The notes: generated by a model not told the origin, from the letters alone. A stretch of DNA of 64,000 nt from Balamuthia mandrillaris (GCA_031835245.1 JAVKOQ010000085.1:124001-188000), one strand, 5' to 3'; positions 45,926 to 58,021 are shown, numbered from the stretch's first letter. Program-made: numbers and translations.

Positions 45926-46505
45926 TTAATTCTCATCGTAATTACACAGCTTCTTGTATGCTTCAACAAAAGCTTTTCGCGCCCTTTCGTAATCGCAACC
46001 ACAGTCTTCATGTTCAAACGTACTGTCGGGGTGAATCGTGACACTCACTTCATCCAATGGGTCGATAAAGAGTGTGAGCGCAGGCTCCCAACGGATGCCA
46101 AGTGAAGAACCATCAGCAGTGTCGAAAAACAGCTCTGCGTCAGGCAAGTCCTTAGCAAGCGCCTTGATGAAGGCTAGCTTGGGGATAGACACACCCAGCC
46201 GTTCACATTGGCCAACGATGTCTACCACAATCGCTTTCAACGAGCAGTCATCACTTTCTTCTTTTAAAAGAGTGGAACGTTATTCGAGACCTTACTGATA
46301 ACAGGATAAGGGAACATACTCTCCAATGCCATCGGCTGGGGGGACTCGTCTAAGAACGGCTTTTTCTCTCTCAGGTACCAGATAGGGGGAGCTGCTGGAT
46401 CACGTGGCAGTTTATCTGCAGATACAAAGTCCATTAGGCAGAGAAAAGATAAAAAAAAAGGAGTTGGTAAATACCGCGCTTCAAAGCTACTTCCCCCTGC
46501 ACCTG
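45926..46505 (-). CDS. Unrecognised small protein, 5' end unresolved
   Basis: At least three minus-strand exons join in phase: one ending near 46472, 46415-46320 and 46260-45926. They encode a segment with QLEQVQGEVALKRDKLPRDP, then PPIWYLREKKPFLDESPQPM, then CSLKAIVVDIVGQCERLG and IRWEPALTLFIDPLDEVSV, ending KKLCNYDEN. The product is acidic, with no TM or signal peptide. I do not recognise the family. The strong codon-level coherence across two introns argues that the gene is real. I cannot find a convincing ATG: the sequence upstream in sense is a (GA)n tract, so the first exon may lie further away. Confidence 0.5.
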
Positions 46506-47028
46506 CTCTAGTTGCTTTGTTTTCCTCTCTCTCTCTCTCCTTCTCTCTCTCTCTCTCTCTCTCTGGTCTGTGTGGGTTGCTGCTCACTGCTCGAAAACAC
46601 GTCTCAAATTTCACTAAAAAAGGAAAAGGAGAGGAGAGGGCAAAAAAAAAGAGGGAGAGAGAGAGGGAGAGAGGAAAAGGACAAACGAGAGAGGCCAAAA
46701 CGAAAAGAGAGCAAAGGAGAGGGGAGGAAAGGAAGGGACACCTCAAACAAGCATTTTTGAAAAAAAAGGAGGGCCAAAGACTTTGTGCCTCTTCAAAAAA
46801 AAAAACGAGCAGCTCCGTCTAGTCAAGCCCCTTATCAGGTAGGCACCTGTTGCAGCCATTGGGTGAGTTGGTAAGGTAGTACCACCTACCACTACGCAGC
46901 GAGTAGCAGCAGCAGCAGCAAGGACCTTTTCTTGGTTGAGGAGGGATCCCTTAGCAGGATTAGCAGTGACACTAACAGCAGCAGTGGCAAGTTGAGAGCC
47001 GTCAATTGGTACCTCACTCTTTGGTCGA
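46506..47028. other. Intergenic/promoter of SulP gene
   Basis: About 520 bp with a (CT)n tract (about 46528-46565), purine-rich sequence and CAG triplets just before the SulP start. No gene is supported. Confidence 0.45.
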
Positions 47029-50000
47029 ATGGATAATTGGAAACAGTGGGCACGCAACCGTACGGAGGACGCGCGCAGAGCCCTGTCGAGCGGTGCTTCT
47101 GCTCCTGCTGGAGGCACGAGCGGCCCTGGTGGAGGTGCAGGAGGAGCAGGAGGAGGAAGGCGCAGCAGCCTGGACGCGAGCGACAGTGCTAGCTCTCCCA
47201 CGCCTTTTACGGGCTCCTCCGCTGACGAGTTCGACCTGGAGAAAAACCAGCTGCGCTTGCCTCCTTCCTCCTCCTCCAGCAGTAAGCATAGGAGGAGGCG
47301 CAGACGGAAGTCCAAAGGCAGGGTAACCGAAAGGGACATTGACAACAGGAACGACGATCCCGAGAGTGAGGGCGAAGAACAAGACAAGGTCAGTACTGTA
47401 TCTCACAGTGATTGTGGTTGTGTTGTTTGGTCAATGTCCTCACTTTGTTACCATCACTTTTTGCTTGTGCTCTGCGGTCGGTAGCCCTGGTCCACGGCTG
47501 CTAAGCAGTATGGCATTTTAGTGGGAGAGGCAGAGGAGGAAGAAGTGGAAGCACTGGAATGGGATGAGTTCTTCAGATCACGAGCAGAGGAAGGAACCTC
47601 CGGTACTGGCAAGTTCCGTTCGCTCATGAACTGGGAAGTAACACGGGTACGATACTCTTTACATGCCGTCGCTCTTCTCCTCTCTCGCTTCATCTCTCTC
47701 TCCCCCTCCTCCTCTCTCTCTCTCTCTCTCTCTCGCTTTATCTCTTGCGCATATTCAGAAGAATGGCGAAGTCCCATTTCTAAATCGCTACCTCTCAGAA
47801 ACGATTAAGGTACTATTTACCTATTTTGAGCTGGCTGCCAAAGTATGATGTGAGGAACGATCTTGTATGGGATGTGGGTGCTGGCCTTGCTATTACTGCC
47901 GTTATTATCCCTCACAGCATGGCCATGGCCATCCTTGCTGGTCTACCCCCTGTCTATGGACTCTATACGGTTTGGGTAAGTTATGAGACCTTCGTTCTTG
48001 AGCGAAAAAAGATGGCTATGACTTACCTCGTTTGTGTTGAGCACAGATTTCAGCCTTAATATATGCGCTTCTTGGCAACAGCCGCCAATTGTCCATTGGA
48101 CCAGAAACTGTTACTAGTATATTGTTGGGTCTCACATGGACTAATCATAATGATCTCGAAGAAGAGGATTATCCCGTGATTGCCCACACCATAGCATTCT
48201 TGGTAACTTTCCCCGATGCCACCATAAGGCACTCGACCTCATTGATAGGTGGGCCAATAGCTAATACTTCATCTCAGGGAGGCTTCCTGCTTTTCTTCTT
48301 GGGTCTGTTTAGGTTTGGTTTCTTGGACAGCTTGCTCTCGCGGCCACTGCTCAGCGGATTTATCAACGCAATTGCTGTCATTATCTTCATGGAGCAGTCA
48401 GACATTATATTGGGAGTAGGCAATCCAAAGGAACACGGTTGGCATAAGATATCCCATATTTATCATCACCTGGAGCACGTGCACTGGCAAACCTTTGTTA
48501 TTGGTATATGCCTTCCTGCAATGTGTTGTTCATTTCTAACCGCCCCTCCATCTGTTATTTTTTTGTTCTTCTCTATTTCCCTGTCTTTCTTCATGTCAGG
48601 GTTGTTTGGAATCCTGTACTTGTTGTCCATAAAGATTATGAACACAAAGATTAAGGCATCTCAAACTACGAATCGCTATCTCAAGGCTCTTCGATTTTTC
48701 CCAGTAAGTGCTTTAACAAATTTCAATGAGCTTTTATGTGTGTTCCAATAGTATACTCTCTCCTCTATAGGATACGCTGGTGCTGGTAGGTACTGGCATT
48801 GTGGTCGCTTGGGCTTTTAACTGGGACGAAAAGGGTGTTACCATTTTGGGTACCATAAACAGTGGCTTCCCCCCACCTACTTGGCCTTTGAAATCTATCG
48901 GCCTTATCCAGGATTACAGTCAATCCTCTGTCATTATAGCTGTGCTTGGCTTTATTGGTACATTCTTCTCCCACCCTTTCATCTCATGTACTGCCTTCTC
49001 ATAGACTTGTTTGTAATTGTGTTTTTGGCGTGTTGCAGAGAGCGTCATTACTGCCAAGTATTATGCAAACAAAAATAAGTACTTTGTAAGTCCAAACAGA
49101 GAGCTGGTGGCGCTTGGAACAGCCAACATTATTGGTTCCTTTTTCCAAATTTTCCCTGCCTACGGTAGCTTGATGAGGAGCGCTATTGTGGACATGGCTG
49201 GAGCCCGGACACAGGTAGGGTGCCCTTCCTTCTGCTTGCCTTTTTTTTTCATGTGATTGAAATCTCGTACTTGCAGCTCTACCAATTGATTGTAAGCGCA
49301 CTGGTGCTGTTTACAGTGTTATTCCTGGGACCTTTGTTCTATTACTTGCCTAAAGTCATCCTTGCCTCCATCGTGCTAGTAGCAGCGCTGGGTCTTGTGG
49401 AGCTGGAGGATCTGATTTTCCTATGCCGCATCAAGGCATGGGGCGCCGTTGGCCTCCTACTCGGCACTTTCCTGGCCACTATCATCCTTGGTGTGGAATT
49501 GGGAATTGTGATTAGCTTGGGCATCTCTGTCTTGTACATAATCAAAAAAACGTCGCTGCCTAACATCGCCATCCTTGGCCGCATACCAGGCACCAACAAG
49601 TACAAAGACATTTCTGAATTTGACGATGCTAAACCCATTCCAGTATGTAATCCTCTTCTCCTTCGGTCCTTATTGCGTTTGTTAATATTTCTTTCCAGGG
49701 TGTGCTGATGGTTCGCATTGAAGAGTCCCTTTACTTTGCCAACATTGGCAAAATAACAGACATGTTTTCTCGATTTGAACGCTTTGGTGATATGACTGCT
49801 TTGCCTGTTTCCAGCGAAAATGGCGAGGAAAGTAAACGCCCTCCATTGCAAGCCATTATCATTGATGCCAGGGATGTGCACGAGATGGACGCAAGGTAAT
49901 TTCTTGGAAATCGATGTATCTATCTCACTTGTGTTAATGTTTGTTGACTTTTTGTTTGATTTCCCTTTAAAAGTGCCCTTCAGGTGGTTGCCGAAATGGC

Positions 50001-50358
50001 ACATGACTACCGAGAGAGATCAATTATTCTGTGCTTTGTGAAGCTGCGGAAGAAGTTACAAGAACTTTTCTTGCTGTCAGGCATTACAGACACACTCGGT
50101 GGCAAGGAAATGTTTTTCACCTCAACCCGAGCGGCGGTGGCTTGGCTACAGCGTCCTGTCAACAACACGACGGAATCCGTCGTGGTGATGCCCAAAGAGA
50201 AAGATAGCCCCTTAGGGGTAGGAGACAGCAGCCCCGCGTCATCTTCTGATGTTATTGGCAGCAGTCTCTCCACAACTGGAGGTTCAAATGGAAACCTGGT
50301 GGAGATATCACCAGCAGAGGGAGAGCACGTACTTGGCCCTTTTTCTGATGATATCTAA
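47029..50358 (+). CDS. SulP/SLC26 anion transporter with STAS domain
   Basis: A gene of about twelve exons. The long hydrophilic N-terminus is Gly/Ser/Arg-rich with an acidic stretch. It leads into the SulP signature (WLPKYDVRNDLVWDVGAGLA, ITAVIIPHSMAMAILAGLPP, VYGLYT), LGNSRQLSIGPETVTSIL, FLSRPLLSGFINAIAVIIF-like sequence (from SRPLLSGFINAIAVIIF), and GSFFQIFPAYGSLMRSAIVD. The final membrane part runs from FTVLFLGPLFYYLPKVILAS to LGISVLYIIKKTS. The cytosolic STAS domain begins near GVLMVRIEESLYFANI and contains AIIIDARDVHEMDAS. The family carries sulfate, bicarbonate or other anions; the substrate is undetermined. The tail is Ser-rich. Introns are short and mostly 60-110 nt. Confidence 0.92.
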
Positions 50359-50413
50359 GAATGTTGTTACCATCTCTCTATTTTCTTGAACAAACTCAAG
50401 GAAGCCAAACAAA

Positions 50414-50560
50414 ATGATTAGCTGCTTTGTGTCAGAGAACTCTTCGGCGTTTGCGACAGTGTTTTGGGTGGTACCTGTCGGGCTGAGCTTAGCTGTTGGT
50501 CTCATTCTCTTCGTGGCGAGCGTGGTCCGCATCATTATGATCTCCACGAAGGCGCACCAC
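50414..50560 (+). pseudogene. Frizzled-like receptor fragment (TM5 only)
   Basis: This segment encodes ISCFVSENSSAFATVFWVVP then VGLSLAVGLILFVASVV and RIIMIS. It lines up with the TM5 region of the Frizzled-like gene at 45000-45130 (CF-x-SE, VPVG, ILFV, I-x-MI). No other receptor parts flank it: upstream is the end of the SulP gene and downstream the frame soon enters a basic, non-membrane stretch. It is most likely a relict of a duplicated receptor exon. A still-used exon of an unseen transcript is possible. Confidence 0.55.
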
Positions 50561-50867
50561 CCCAAGAGCGCGGCTGGCACCCAGTGTAGGAGATGGAGAA
50601 GAGTGGAAGGCCGCAGGCTGCACCCGCTCTTCATTTGTCCCTGGAAGAAACCTTTGCGTGTGGTTCAGGATGTAGTGTGAAGACCCGAATAGAAACAACG
50701 AATTGGTCCCATTGATCGGCTTGATCATGGCACCGCGTTAGATAAAAAATATTAGTATTATTAGAATAAATATCAAGGGCAGAGGTCTCCTTTCTTCCTC
50801 GCGTTTGGTCCGATATCTCCTCATCAAGCCACCACTGCCTCAAACAAAAAATGGTGGAAGAGCCAAT

Positions 50868-52324
50868 CTAGAACTTGAGCGTCTTAGGGGCCTCCCAGAG
50901 GAAGTCGGGGTCGTTGCGGCCAAAGTGTCCGTGGTAGGCGGTCTTCTGGTAGATGGGCCTCTTGAGCTTGAGGTCACGGGCAATCACGCCAGGCCTAAGG
51001 TCGAAGTTGTTATGGATGATCTCCAGAATCTTCTCATCGGTGAAACCGTTCTTGGCGGTACCATAGGTATCCACAAAAACGGAGAGAGGGTGAGTCACAC
51101 CAATGGCGTAAGAAATTTGGACGAGGGCGCGGTTGCAGAGACCGGCAGCAACCAAGGACTTGGCGATCCACCTAGCAGCATAAGCAGCAGACCTGTCTAC
51201 CTTGCTGGGATCCTTACCAGAGAAAGCACCGCCACCGTGAGCTCCCCAACCACCATAAGTATCAATGATGATCTTGCGTCCAGTTAGACCGGCGTCTCCT
51301 TGGGGTCCTCCGATCACGAAACGGCCAGAGGGGTTCAAGTGATAGATAGTCTTTTCGTCGAGGTACTTCTCAGGAATGGAAGGCTTGATGACGTGTTCCA
51401 TGAGCTGTTCCCTGATGTCTTCGTTGGAGATATCAGGGGAGTGCTGCACGCTGATAACAACGGTGTGAACTCTTTGAGGAACCATGGTGCCGTTCTCGTT
51501 GAGATACTCTACGGTCACTTGTGTCTTGGCGTCGGGACGCATCCAGGGGCACGTTCCGTCGTTGCGCACCACAGTCATGCGTTGGCACAAACGAGTGGCC
51601 AACACATGGGTCAAGGGCATCATCTCCTCGGTCTCATTGGTAGCATAGCCGAACATGTGGCCCTTTGGTTTAGTTCAGAGGCAATCGTTTAGGACAGATT
51701 TTAAACTTCAAAAGGCACAAATAATACCTGGTCACCAGCACCAATGTCTTCTGGGGCCTTACCAACGTGCACTCCGCCAGCAATGTCAGGGCTCTGCTGC
51801 TCAATAGCGACAAGAACATTGCACGTCTTGTGGTCAAAGCCTGCAACACCGCAAGTGATAAATAGCTTGTGTGCAGTGTTTACATCTTTTTCAGGTCTAA
51901 AATAAACCTACCAATTGCCGAGTCGGTGAAACCAATTCGCTTCACAGTGTCGCGAACAACCTTCTGGAAATCAACCTGGGCAGTGGTGGTGATTTCTCCG
52001 AACACCAACACCATTCCAGTCTTGGAGGCGGTTTCTGCAGGGATGTCACGCACAGATTAGCCATGTTCCTATTTTAAGTTGTTTCAAAGATAGGAAAGAA
52101 ACTACATACCGCATGCAACCTTGCTTTCAGGATCGACGGCAAGGCAAGCGTCCAAAACTGCATCGGAAACCTGATCGCAGAGCTTGTCTGTTTCCCAAAG
52201 AAAAAACGGTAAGTTGCCGAAAACAAAAAAAAAATGAAAAAAAAGTTACGGAGCAAGAAAGTGCGGTACCAGGGTGTCCCTCAGACACACACTCGGAAGT
52301 GAACAGGAAAGTCTTGGCGGACAT
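50868..52324 (-). CDS. S-adenosylmethionine synthetase
   Basis: About six minus-strand exons. The start at 52322-52324 gives [19 protein letters not shown], then [52 protein letters not shown], the ATP-binding [15 protein letters not shown], and the large last exon with [20 protein letters not shown] and [19 protein letters not shown], ending [10 protein letters not shown]. All catalytic motifs of the eukaryotic/bacterial MAT family are present and the length is normal. It makes SAM from methionine and ATP in the cytosol. SAM-dependent methylation ends in adenosine, the substrate of the adenosine kinase half of the fusion protein 10 kb away. Confidence 0.95.
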
Positions 52325-53339
52325 GATGTTGAAAGGTGGGTGTAGGCTGTCTGTGAAGGGCAGGGGGGATTGGTGGTGGTGTGAACGAAACGCGAGGAAA
52401 CCAAAGAAAGAAAAACCAGACAAATTTGTTCTCCGGTGAGGGTGAGGCGCGTAAGGTGGGAAGAATTTTCTTTATGGGGATTTTTTAAGGAGGGCTCCCC
52501 TGTGTTACTCGTTTCAGGTACCTTATGGTCTTCCTATTGGCTGTCGCTGACTCCTCATTACCTCTTTTTTCCCTTTTTCGGAGTTTCCCTCACCTCGAAC
52601 CCTCGTTCGTGTTGTTCATCTTCGTCATCACCCCCCTTTCCCCCATCCTCTTTGTTTTTTTTTTTTTGGGCCAGTGGCAGACAAGAGCAAAGGCCTTGCT
52701 TTAAGAACACGCGCTCAGAGTTTCTTTAGTTGTTGGTGCGTTATCATTTTTTAGCGCTGTGTTTGTGTTGGCGGTTGCAAGTTGATGACTCCGGCATTTG
52801 TCTTAGTGTTTGTTTTTATGCAAACGTTGCCGACAAAAATCCGCTACCTTAAATTTATCACTGATTGTTCAAGACGCCATTGTCTACTATTGTGCGAGTT
52901 TTCTTCGTTTGTTAGGACGATTGCTAATCATACTTTTTCGTTTGCATTACAGAGCGACGAAACATGTGTCCCCCAAAAAAAAAAAAACTGCCTATCTGTT
53001 TCATATTTATTTCGAATAAAGCAATGTTTACTAGCGAAGGACGTACATCAAAGGGTAGAGAGGGAATATGGCCTGTCCTGCCTCCTCCAGAGCACATTCT
53101 CTCATCCACCAAAGCACAAAACCAACCGAGAGAAAGAGTACTCCCCTGCAGCACCGCAAACAAAGAAATAATAATAATAATACCCCAATTTAATTTTTTG
53201 CACACACAAGCAAAGAAAGTAAGGGCAGCTGCTGTGACCACAAAGAGGAAGAGGACACCACTATAGCTGGTTTGTGCCAATAAGTGGCAGCCGTAGTCCA
53301 AAGAACGAAGCAACTCACTTTGTTGGCGGTTGAGAGCTG
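52325..53339. other. Divergent promoter region SAM synthetase/RasGAP
   Basis: About 1 kb. The short frames within (for example 52782-53171) show no protein signature. It contains an ATA-repeat run near 53168 and poly-A near 52977. No gene is supported. Confidence 0.45.
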
Positions 53340-54544
53340 ATGGAAAACAATGGGTTGAGCTCCGGCGGTTACGCCAGTTATGGTGTGGGTGGTAGCTACG
53401 GTGGCAGCAGCGGTTCGGTTCCTGTGGCTGCCGCTGCTGCTGGCAGCAGTGCTGCCACCAATGCTAAGAAGACTAAGAAGAAAAAGGCCGTACCCAACTC
53501 CAAGTCGTTGGCCTCTCGCGTTAAGAAGAAGGTCAACATCAAAAAGACTCAAGTGCTGCAAAAAATGGGAAAGGAAGCCACCGACTACCTCCCTGAGTTC
53601 AGGGCCGACAATGAGCATGCCAAAGAACTCGCTGACCTCTATGCTGACTTCACAAAACTTGCCTCCCATGCCGTCAAAGAAGCTCAAGGTACGTCCTGCC
53701 ATTTCCTCTTTATGCAGTTCCTCAAGTAGCCTAAATAACACCCTCCAACTAACATCAACTCTGCCCCTGCTCCCTCTGCTAACAACAGCTTACAGTCAAA
53801 CTGGCAGAAGTCTGGCGGAAGCTATTGCAGAGCTGGGTTCTGCCGACACGTCCGACGAATTTGGTAGGGTCTCTGTCTCTCTGTCTCTCTGTCTCTCTGT
53901 CTCTCTGTCTCTGTCTCTGTCTCTGTCTCTGTCTCTCTGTCTCTGTCTCTCTGTCTCTGTCTCTGTCTCTGTCTCTGTCTCTGTCTCTGTCTCTGTCTCT
54001 GTCTCTGTCTCTGTCTCTGTCTCTGTCTCTGTCTCTGTCTCTGTCTCTGTCTCTGTCTCTGTCTCTGTCTCTGTCTCTGTCTCGTTTGTTGTGGCGGACC
54101 AGTATAATTGACGTACTATCAACCGCCTTAGGTGTTCCGCTGCAGAGGTTTGCTCAGGTCATCAAGGGCATGCAAGACAACCGCGATAACTTTGTACGTT
54201 AACAATAATGTGTTGTCGTATGAGTCCCAGTCTAATGAGGTTGGTCGTGGTTTTCTGATACAGTTAAAAGCAACCGAAGAATATTGTATTATGCCAATTG
54301 ACCGTTTTAACCGAGAAGACATTGCCGAAGCAAGAGTCTGTTCTCTTTCTGATACAATCCTACTCCTTCGGCCCTCATCCCCTAACTCGTTGCTTCTCCT
54401 TCACACGATTGCAGAAAACCAAAGCCAGATTCCGGGAGGCGCGAATCCAGTTTGATGCTGCCAACAACCAGTTGACGCCTCTTGTAGCCAAACTTGATAA
54501 ACCCTTCGAGTTGTTTCTGGTACGTGTTTGTTACTCACCATCCT

Positions 54545-54579
<35 letters not shown>

Positions 54580-56488
54580 GTTTTTGGATGCCACTAAATT
54601 ATATTTGGTACAGGCCTACACGCACTTTCACTATGCTCAACGGAAATACAATAAACGGTTATTGGAGGCATCGAATAAACTATCAGATGTAGTAGAAAGC
54701 AAGGAGTTTATGGTATTAGAGTACTTGGTCTACATGATGCAAACACAATTGCAGGAATTCGCTGTTTCCTACAACCAGCTATACGAGCTCGACAGCTATA
54801 TTGCACAGCTTCGCGATAGTATCAGTAAGGTACAACCGTTTTGTCGATGCCTCTGTGCGCGTTGGTCATACAATGCTTTATCAATATTAACACCTAGCTC
54901 AAACAAAGCAACGACAAGCTGCAGCAGTGCTGCGGAAACAACATGAAGAGACAAAGCTAGAAATGGCAATTAAGGCGGAAAAGTCCAAGTATCGGCCTCT
55001 AGTTGAGGTTTGTATTGTTGGTGATTCCATTCTGTGGACTGGAACACGCTAATTTGATCGCATATTCGCTGTTATAGTTGCTGGCCGCCCCAGATTTGGC
55101 TGTTACGAATGCCATATGCATATCTGCTGGAAGTGAACAGGCTGCTACTTTGGACACACTGGTGCGGATTATGGATGCTTACAAACTCACGCTACCTATC
55201 ATTAAACTCAGCATTACCAAAGAAGTTGACCCCCCCCCCCCAATTTTAATGATGCATCAAATCCCTACTTTCGCCCTTGCTATCTGGCTAAACTAACAGT
55301 AGACCTCCCAAATTTGCAGCCTCTGCTTCTACTCTATTCAGAGGCAACACCACACCAACGAAGCTAATGTCCACGTTCACGTTGCTTACGGGAATGCCTT
55401 ACCTCCAAAACTGTCTTCGCCCTTTCATCGATGAGATTATGGCTGATTGTTCCGGGTATGAGGTATGTTCTTGCAACATTGACCCAAATGTTTGGTTAAT
55501 TTGATATCTTGCTGTAGGTGAACCCTGCTAAAGCAGAACAAGAGGATGTTTCACAAAATATGCAAAAGTTGTTAAATATGTGTCAGCGCATAGTGGACAG
55601 AATCTTCGCCTCAACAGACGAGTGCCCCAGGTAACATGCCTTTGAGCCCGCCGTGTAACTAATTTCACACTGATACATTACTCTGCTCCCTTCCGCAATA
55701 GGCCTTTCCGAGTGATGGCAAATCATTTGCAAAAAGAGTGTGTAAAGAGGTTCGCGGATAGCAGACACAAATCCATCGGCGGTTTTATCTTTCTGCGCTT
55801 CTTTTGTCCTGCCATTTTATCCCCTGACTCTAGAGGTCTAGTAGAACGTGCGTTATTTGTTTAGCAAGCAACCGTTATTACCAAACAGTGATACTAACTT
55901 AGCGTTGTTCTTGTCAAACCAAATGCTAGCGCCGATGGCACCGGAGGCACGCCGTCCTTTGATTTTGATCAGCAAGGCCATCCAGAATCTGGCCAATGAG
56001 GTACCGTTTGGAGCTAAGGAGGAGTACATGAGCCCTGTCAACGCTTTCATCGAGAGAAACCAAGAGAGATGCAGAAGCTTTTTTGATGAGATAGCGGTAT
56101 GCCTTACTGCCTTCATTGCGTGCCAATGCTAACTATGGCAAGTATTGCTGTATGTACGAATGTAGACGGTCCCGGATGATGTCATGGACTACACGCCACT
56201 AGCCTCGATGGAACAGGTCAACTCCCACGAGATGCCCTCCATTCACCAATATGTTGTTAAGAATTTGGACAAGATAGCTAAGACCCTCGCTCTTTACGAG
56301 AACGCCGACTCTATCCCGTTGCTGGCCCACATACTGGTATGTATGGATGTAAGGTTGAGGGTGTGGATGTATGGATGTGAAGATGTGTAGATGTATGTGG
56401 AGGTGCCGTGGCCTAGCTAAGACACTGACCTGCGATACAGGCCCAACTCAGCGATCCAGAGGAACCACCTGTTGTTGTCAACAAGTGA
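53340..56488 (+). CDS. RasGAP-domain protein with N-terminal BAR-like helices
   Basis: A gene of about a dozen exons. The Gly/Ser-rich start and Lys-rich patch lead into a helical region (KKTQVLQKMGKEATDYLPEF, ADLYADFTKLASHAVKEAQ, GVPLQRFAQVIKGMQDN, FHYAQRKYNKRLLEASNKLS) that reads like a BAR-type membrane-curvature domain. The RasGAP domain follows: TLFRGNT carries the expected arginine finger, MPYLQNCLRPFIDEI follows, and GGFIFLRFFCPAILSPDSRG is the FLRF-x-x-PA signature. Its C-terminal helices include EARRPLILISKAIQNLANEV. The last exon gives AQLSDPEEPPVVVNK and the stop TGA at 56486-56488. The protein should stimulate GTP hydrolysis by Ras-type GTPases at membranes. One intron holds a large hexamer repeat. 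Confidence 0.88.
53868..54083 (+). repeat. (CTCTGT)n hexanucleotide satellite in RasGAP intron
   Basis: About 215 nt of CTCTGT units, with a more variable CTCTCTGT start. It fills most of one RasGAP intron and is pyrimidine-rich on the sense strand. Confidence 0.95.
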
Positions 56489-56761
56489 CAGTGCTACCTT
56501 GCAACCAGCACTACTGTGCTTTATCAAACTCGAACAGTCAGCTTGCTTTCTCTCTATGTACAACAATGCATTCATTCAATTTGACATGGCAGTGGGACAG
56601 ACACTGCTGTCATCACCAAGCTGCACCATACTTATTCCCAAGCGTCCCACCCGTCGTTGATATCGCCACCCTCTGCTGTGGTCCTATCATCATCGGAGTT
56701 GTTTGTCCCCTGCTTGTCCTCCTCAATGATTTCCTGTCAGGCAAGTGAAAGATGGAAAAGG
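56489..56761. other. Short intergenic gap between convergent genes
   Basis: About 270 bp between the RasGAP stop and the presumed end of the BSD gene. Nothing is recognised. Confidence 0.4.
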
Positions 56762-58021
56762 TTAGTAACAGGCAACGGAATTATAAGCCAACAAGCAGAA
56801 GTAGCCATGCACCCAATCGTCCTCCGCTAACAGATGGTCTTCAGCATACCCTTGCCGAGGGACCTGGTGGTTTTCGGTTGTGGAGTGTTGGAGCCGATTT
56901 TGAGAAGAGGGGGAGAAGGCAAGATGTGCAGGTCTTGGCATTACCGCCTCCACCGCCGCATCATCGATGCAACGCTGTGTGGAGACAGCAAACTGCTGGC
57001 AGTCGTCCATTCTGCGAAAGGAAGCGGCCTCGCTCTGAGCAGCAAAGCCAGGACTGCAGGCTTTAATTACTAGGTTTCTCTTTGTTGCGGCCGGTTCTTT
57101 AATGTCCGAAGAGTGGCGCGTTCGAGAATGTTGAATGTGGTAGTAGTATCTCTGCCAAAATGCCGAATGCGAAACCTTTCTTGGAACTAATTGATTGGCA
57201 AGGCAATGCCTTGTCATTCATTCTCTACCAAACAGAACATACTGATAAGACGATGAGCAAGAAACAAACCTGCTTCCTGGTACAGTTTCCGCAAGTCAGC
57301 TCTTGCCGAGAGGAGCAAGCGGACATCGACCGCCTTCTTCGACAAAGAAAATTGTTGGCCTGCAAGCGTGCATCGAGGAGGGGTTGATTGTTAGCTGGAT
57401 GGGTTTTCTGTGGGGAGGTGGTACGTACACCATGCTTTGAACTCTTCCTTCTCCACAGGTTCTTCCAGAAAGGTGTGCGAGTTGGCCACCAGGCGATATC
57501 CCTCCTCCCCCTCCTCTTGAGTCTTATCTTGGTTTACCTCTGCTCCTCTTTCGCTCTCGCCTTCTTTGTCTTTGTCTTGGTCCTCCTCCTCCTCCTCCTC
57601 TTCAGAGAAGCTTAGAAAAGTAGAAAGGGTAGAAGAGAACTCCGAAAATTGCTGCGAGAGCTGAGAGCTTTCCAAAGGAAGTTGTCGTTTGACGAGGCCA
57701 TGCGTGTCCTCTTTCAAGGTTTTTGTAAATTCTTGGAGGTCCTCTTTGCAAATAGTGAGTAGTGTCTCGGACTGGCAAAAAGTTGGTTTTGGAAAGGTTA
57801 GCAAGTGCAAGTGCACAGTTAAAACTAGAAAAGCGGCGGCGAGAACTGAACAAACGAACCTGCCTCATTACGTTTTCTAAAGTCTTATCAAGGAAGCCCC
57901 ACCAGCCGCCACCAGCACCAGCCGCTGCTCCCTCACTGTGGGAGTCGAAGGGATAAGCACCCGAGGAGGGGGCATTCATGGCTTCCTCCTGCGGGCAAGG
58001 TCCCTCGCCTGTGTGTTCCAT
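56762..58021 (-). CDS. BSD-domain protein (BSDC1-like)
   Basis: Minus-strand exons. The first (from 58021) encodes an acidic start and GGWWGFLDKTLENVMRQ. The next adds SETLLTICKEDLQEFTKTLK and a Glu-rich stretch, together the N-terminal helical module typical of BSDC1/synapse-associated-type BSD proteins. A split BSD domain follows: FLEEPVEKEEFKAW, then ADLRKLYQEA, then LVPRKVSHSAFWQRYYYHIQ, the conserved FW pair that names the fold. The domain's function is poorly known; related proteins bind membranes or transcription factor complexes. The sequence after the BSD domain (57100-56762) is open but unremarkable and may contain an unrecognised intron or end earlier. Confidence 0.75.

Noticed and set aside
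46264-46746. Arg-Glu repeat open frames near GA/CT tracts (here and at 19830, 37158, 41024)
   Set aside because: They are translations of dinucleotide microsatellites and do not extend into conserved protein sequence.
50805-51692. Long plus-strand frames over the SAM synthetase gene
   Set aside because: They are antisense shadows; the minus strand carries all family motifs.
52782-53171. Open frame upstream of the RasGAP gene
   Set aside because: It has mixed hydrophobic and Cys-rich chance composition, no recognisable family, and fits a promoter/5' UTR position.
53796-54122. Open frame of Thr-Glu repeats on the minus strand
   Set aside because: It is only the translation of the CTCTGT satellite inside a RasGAP intron and has no codon support outside the repeat.
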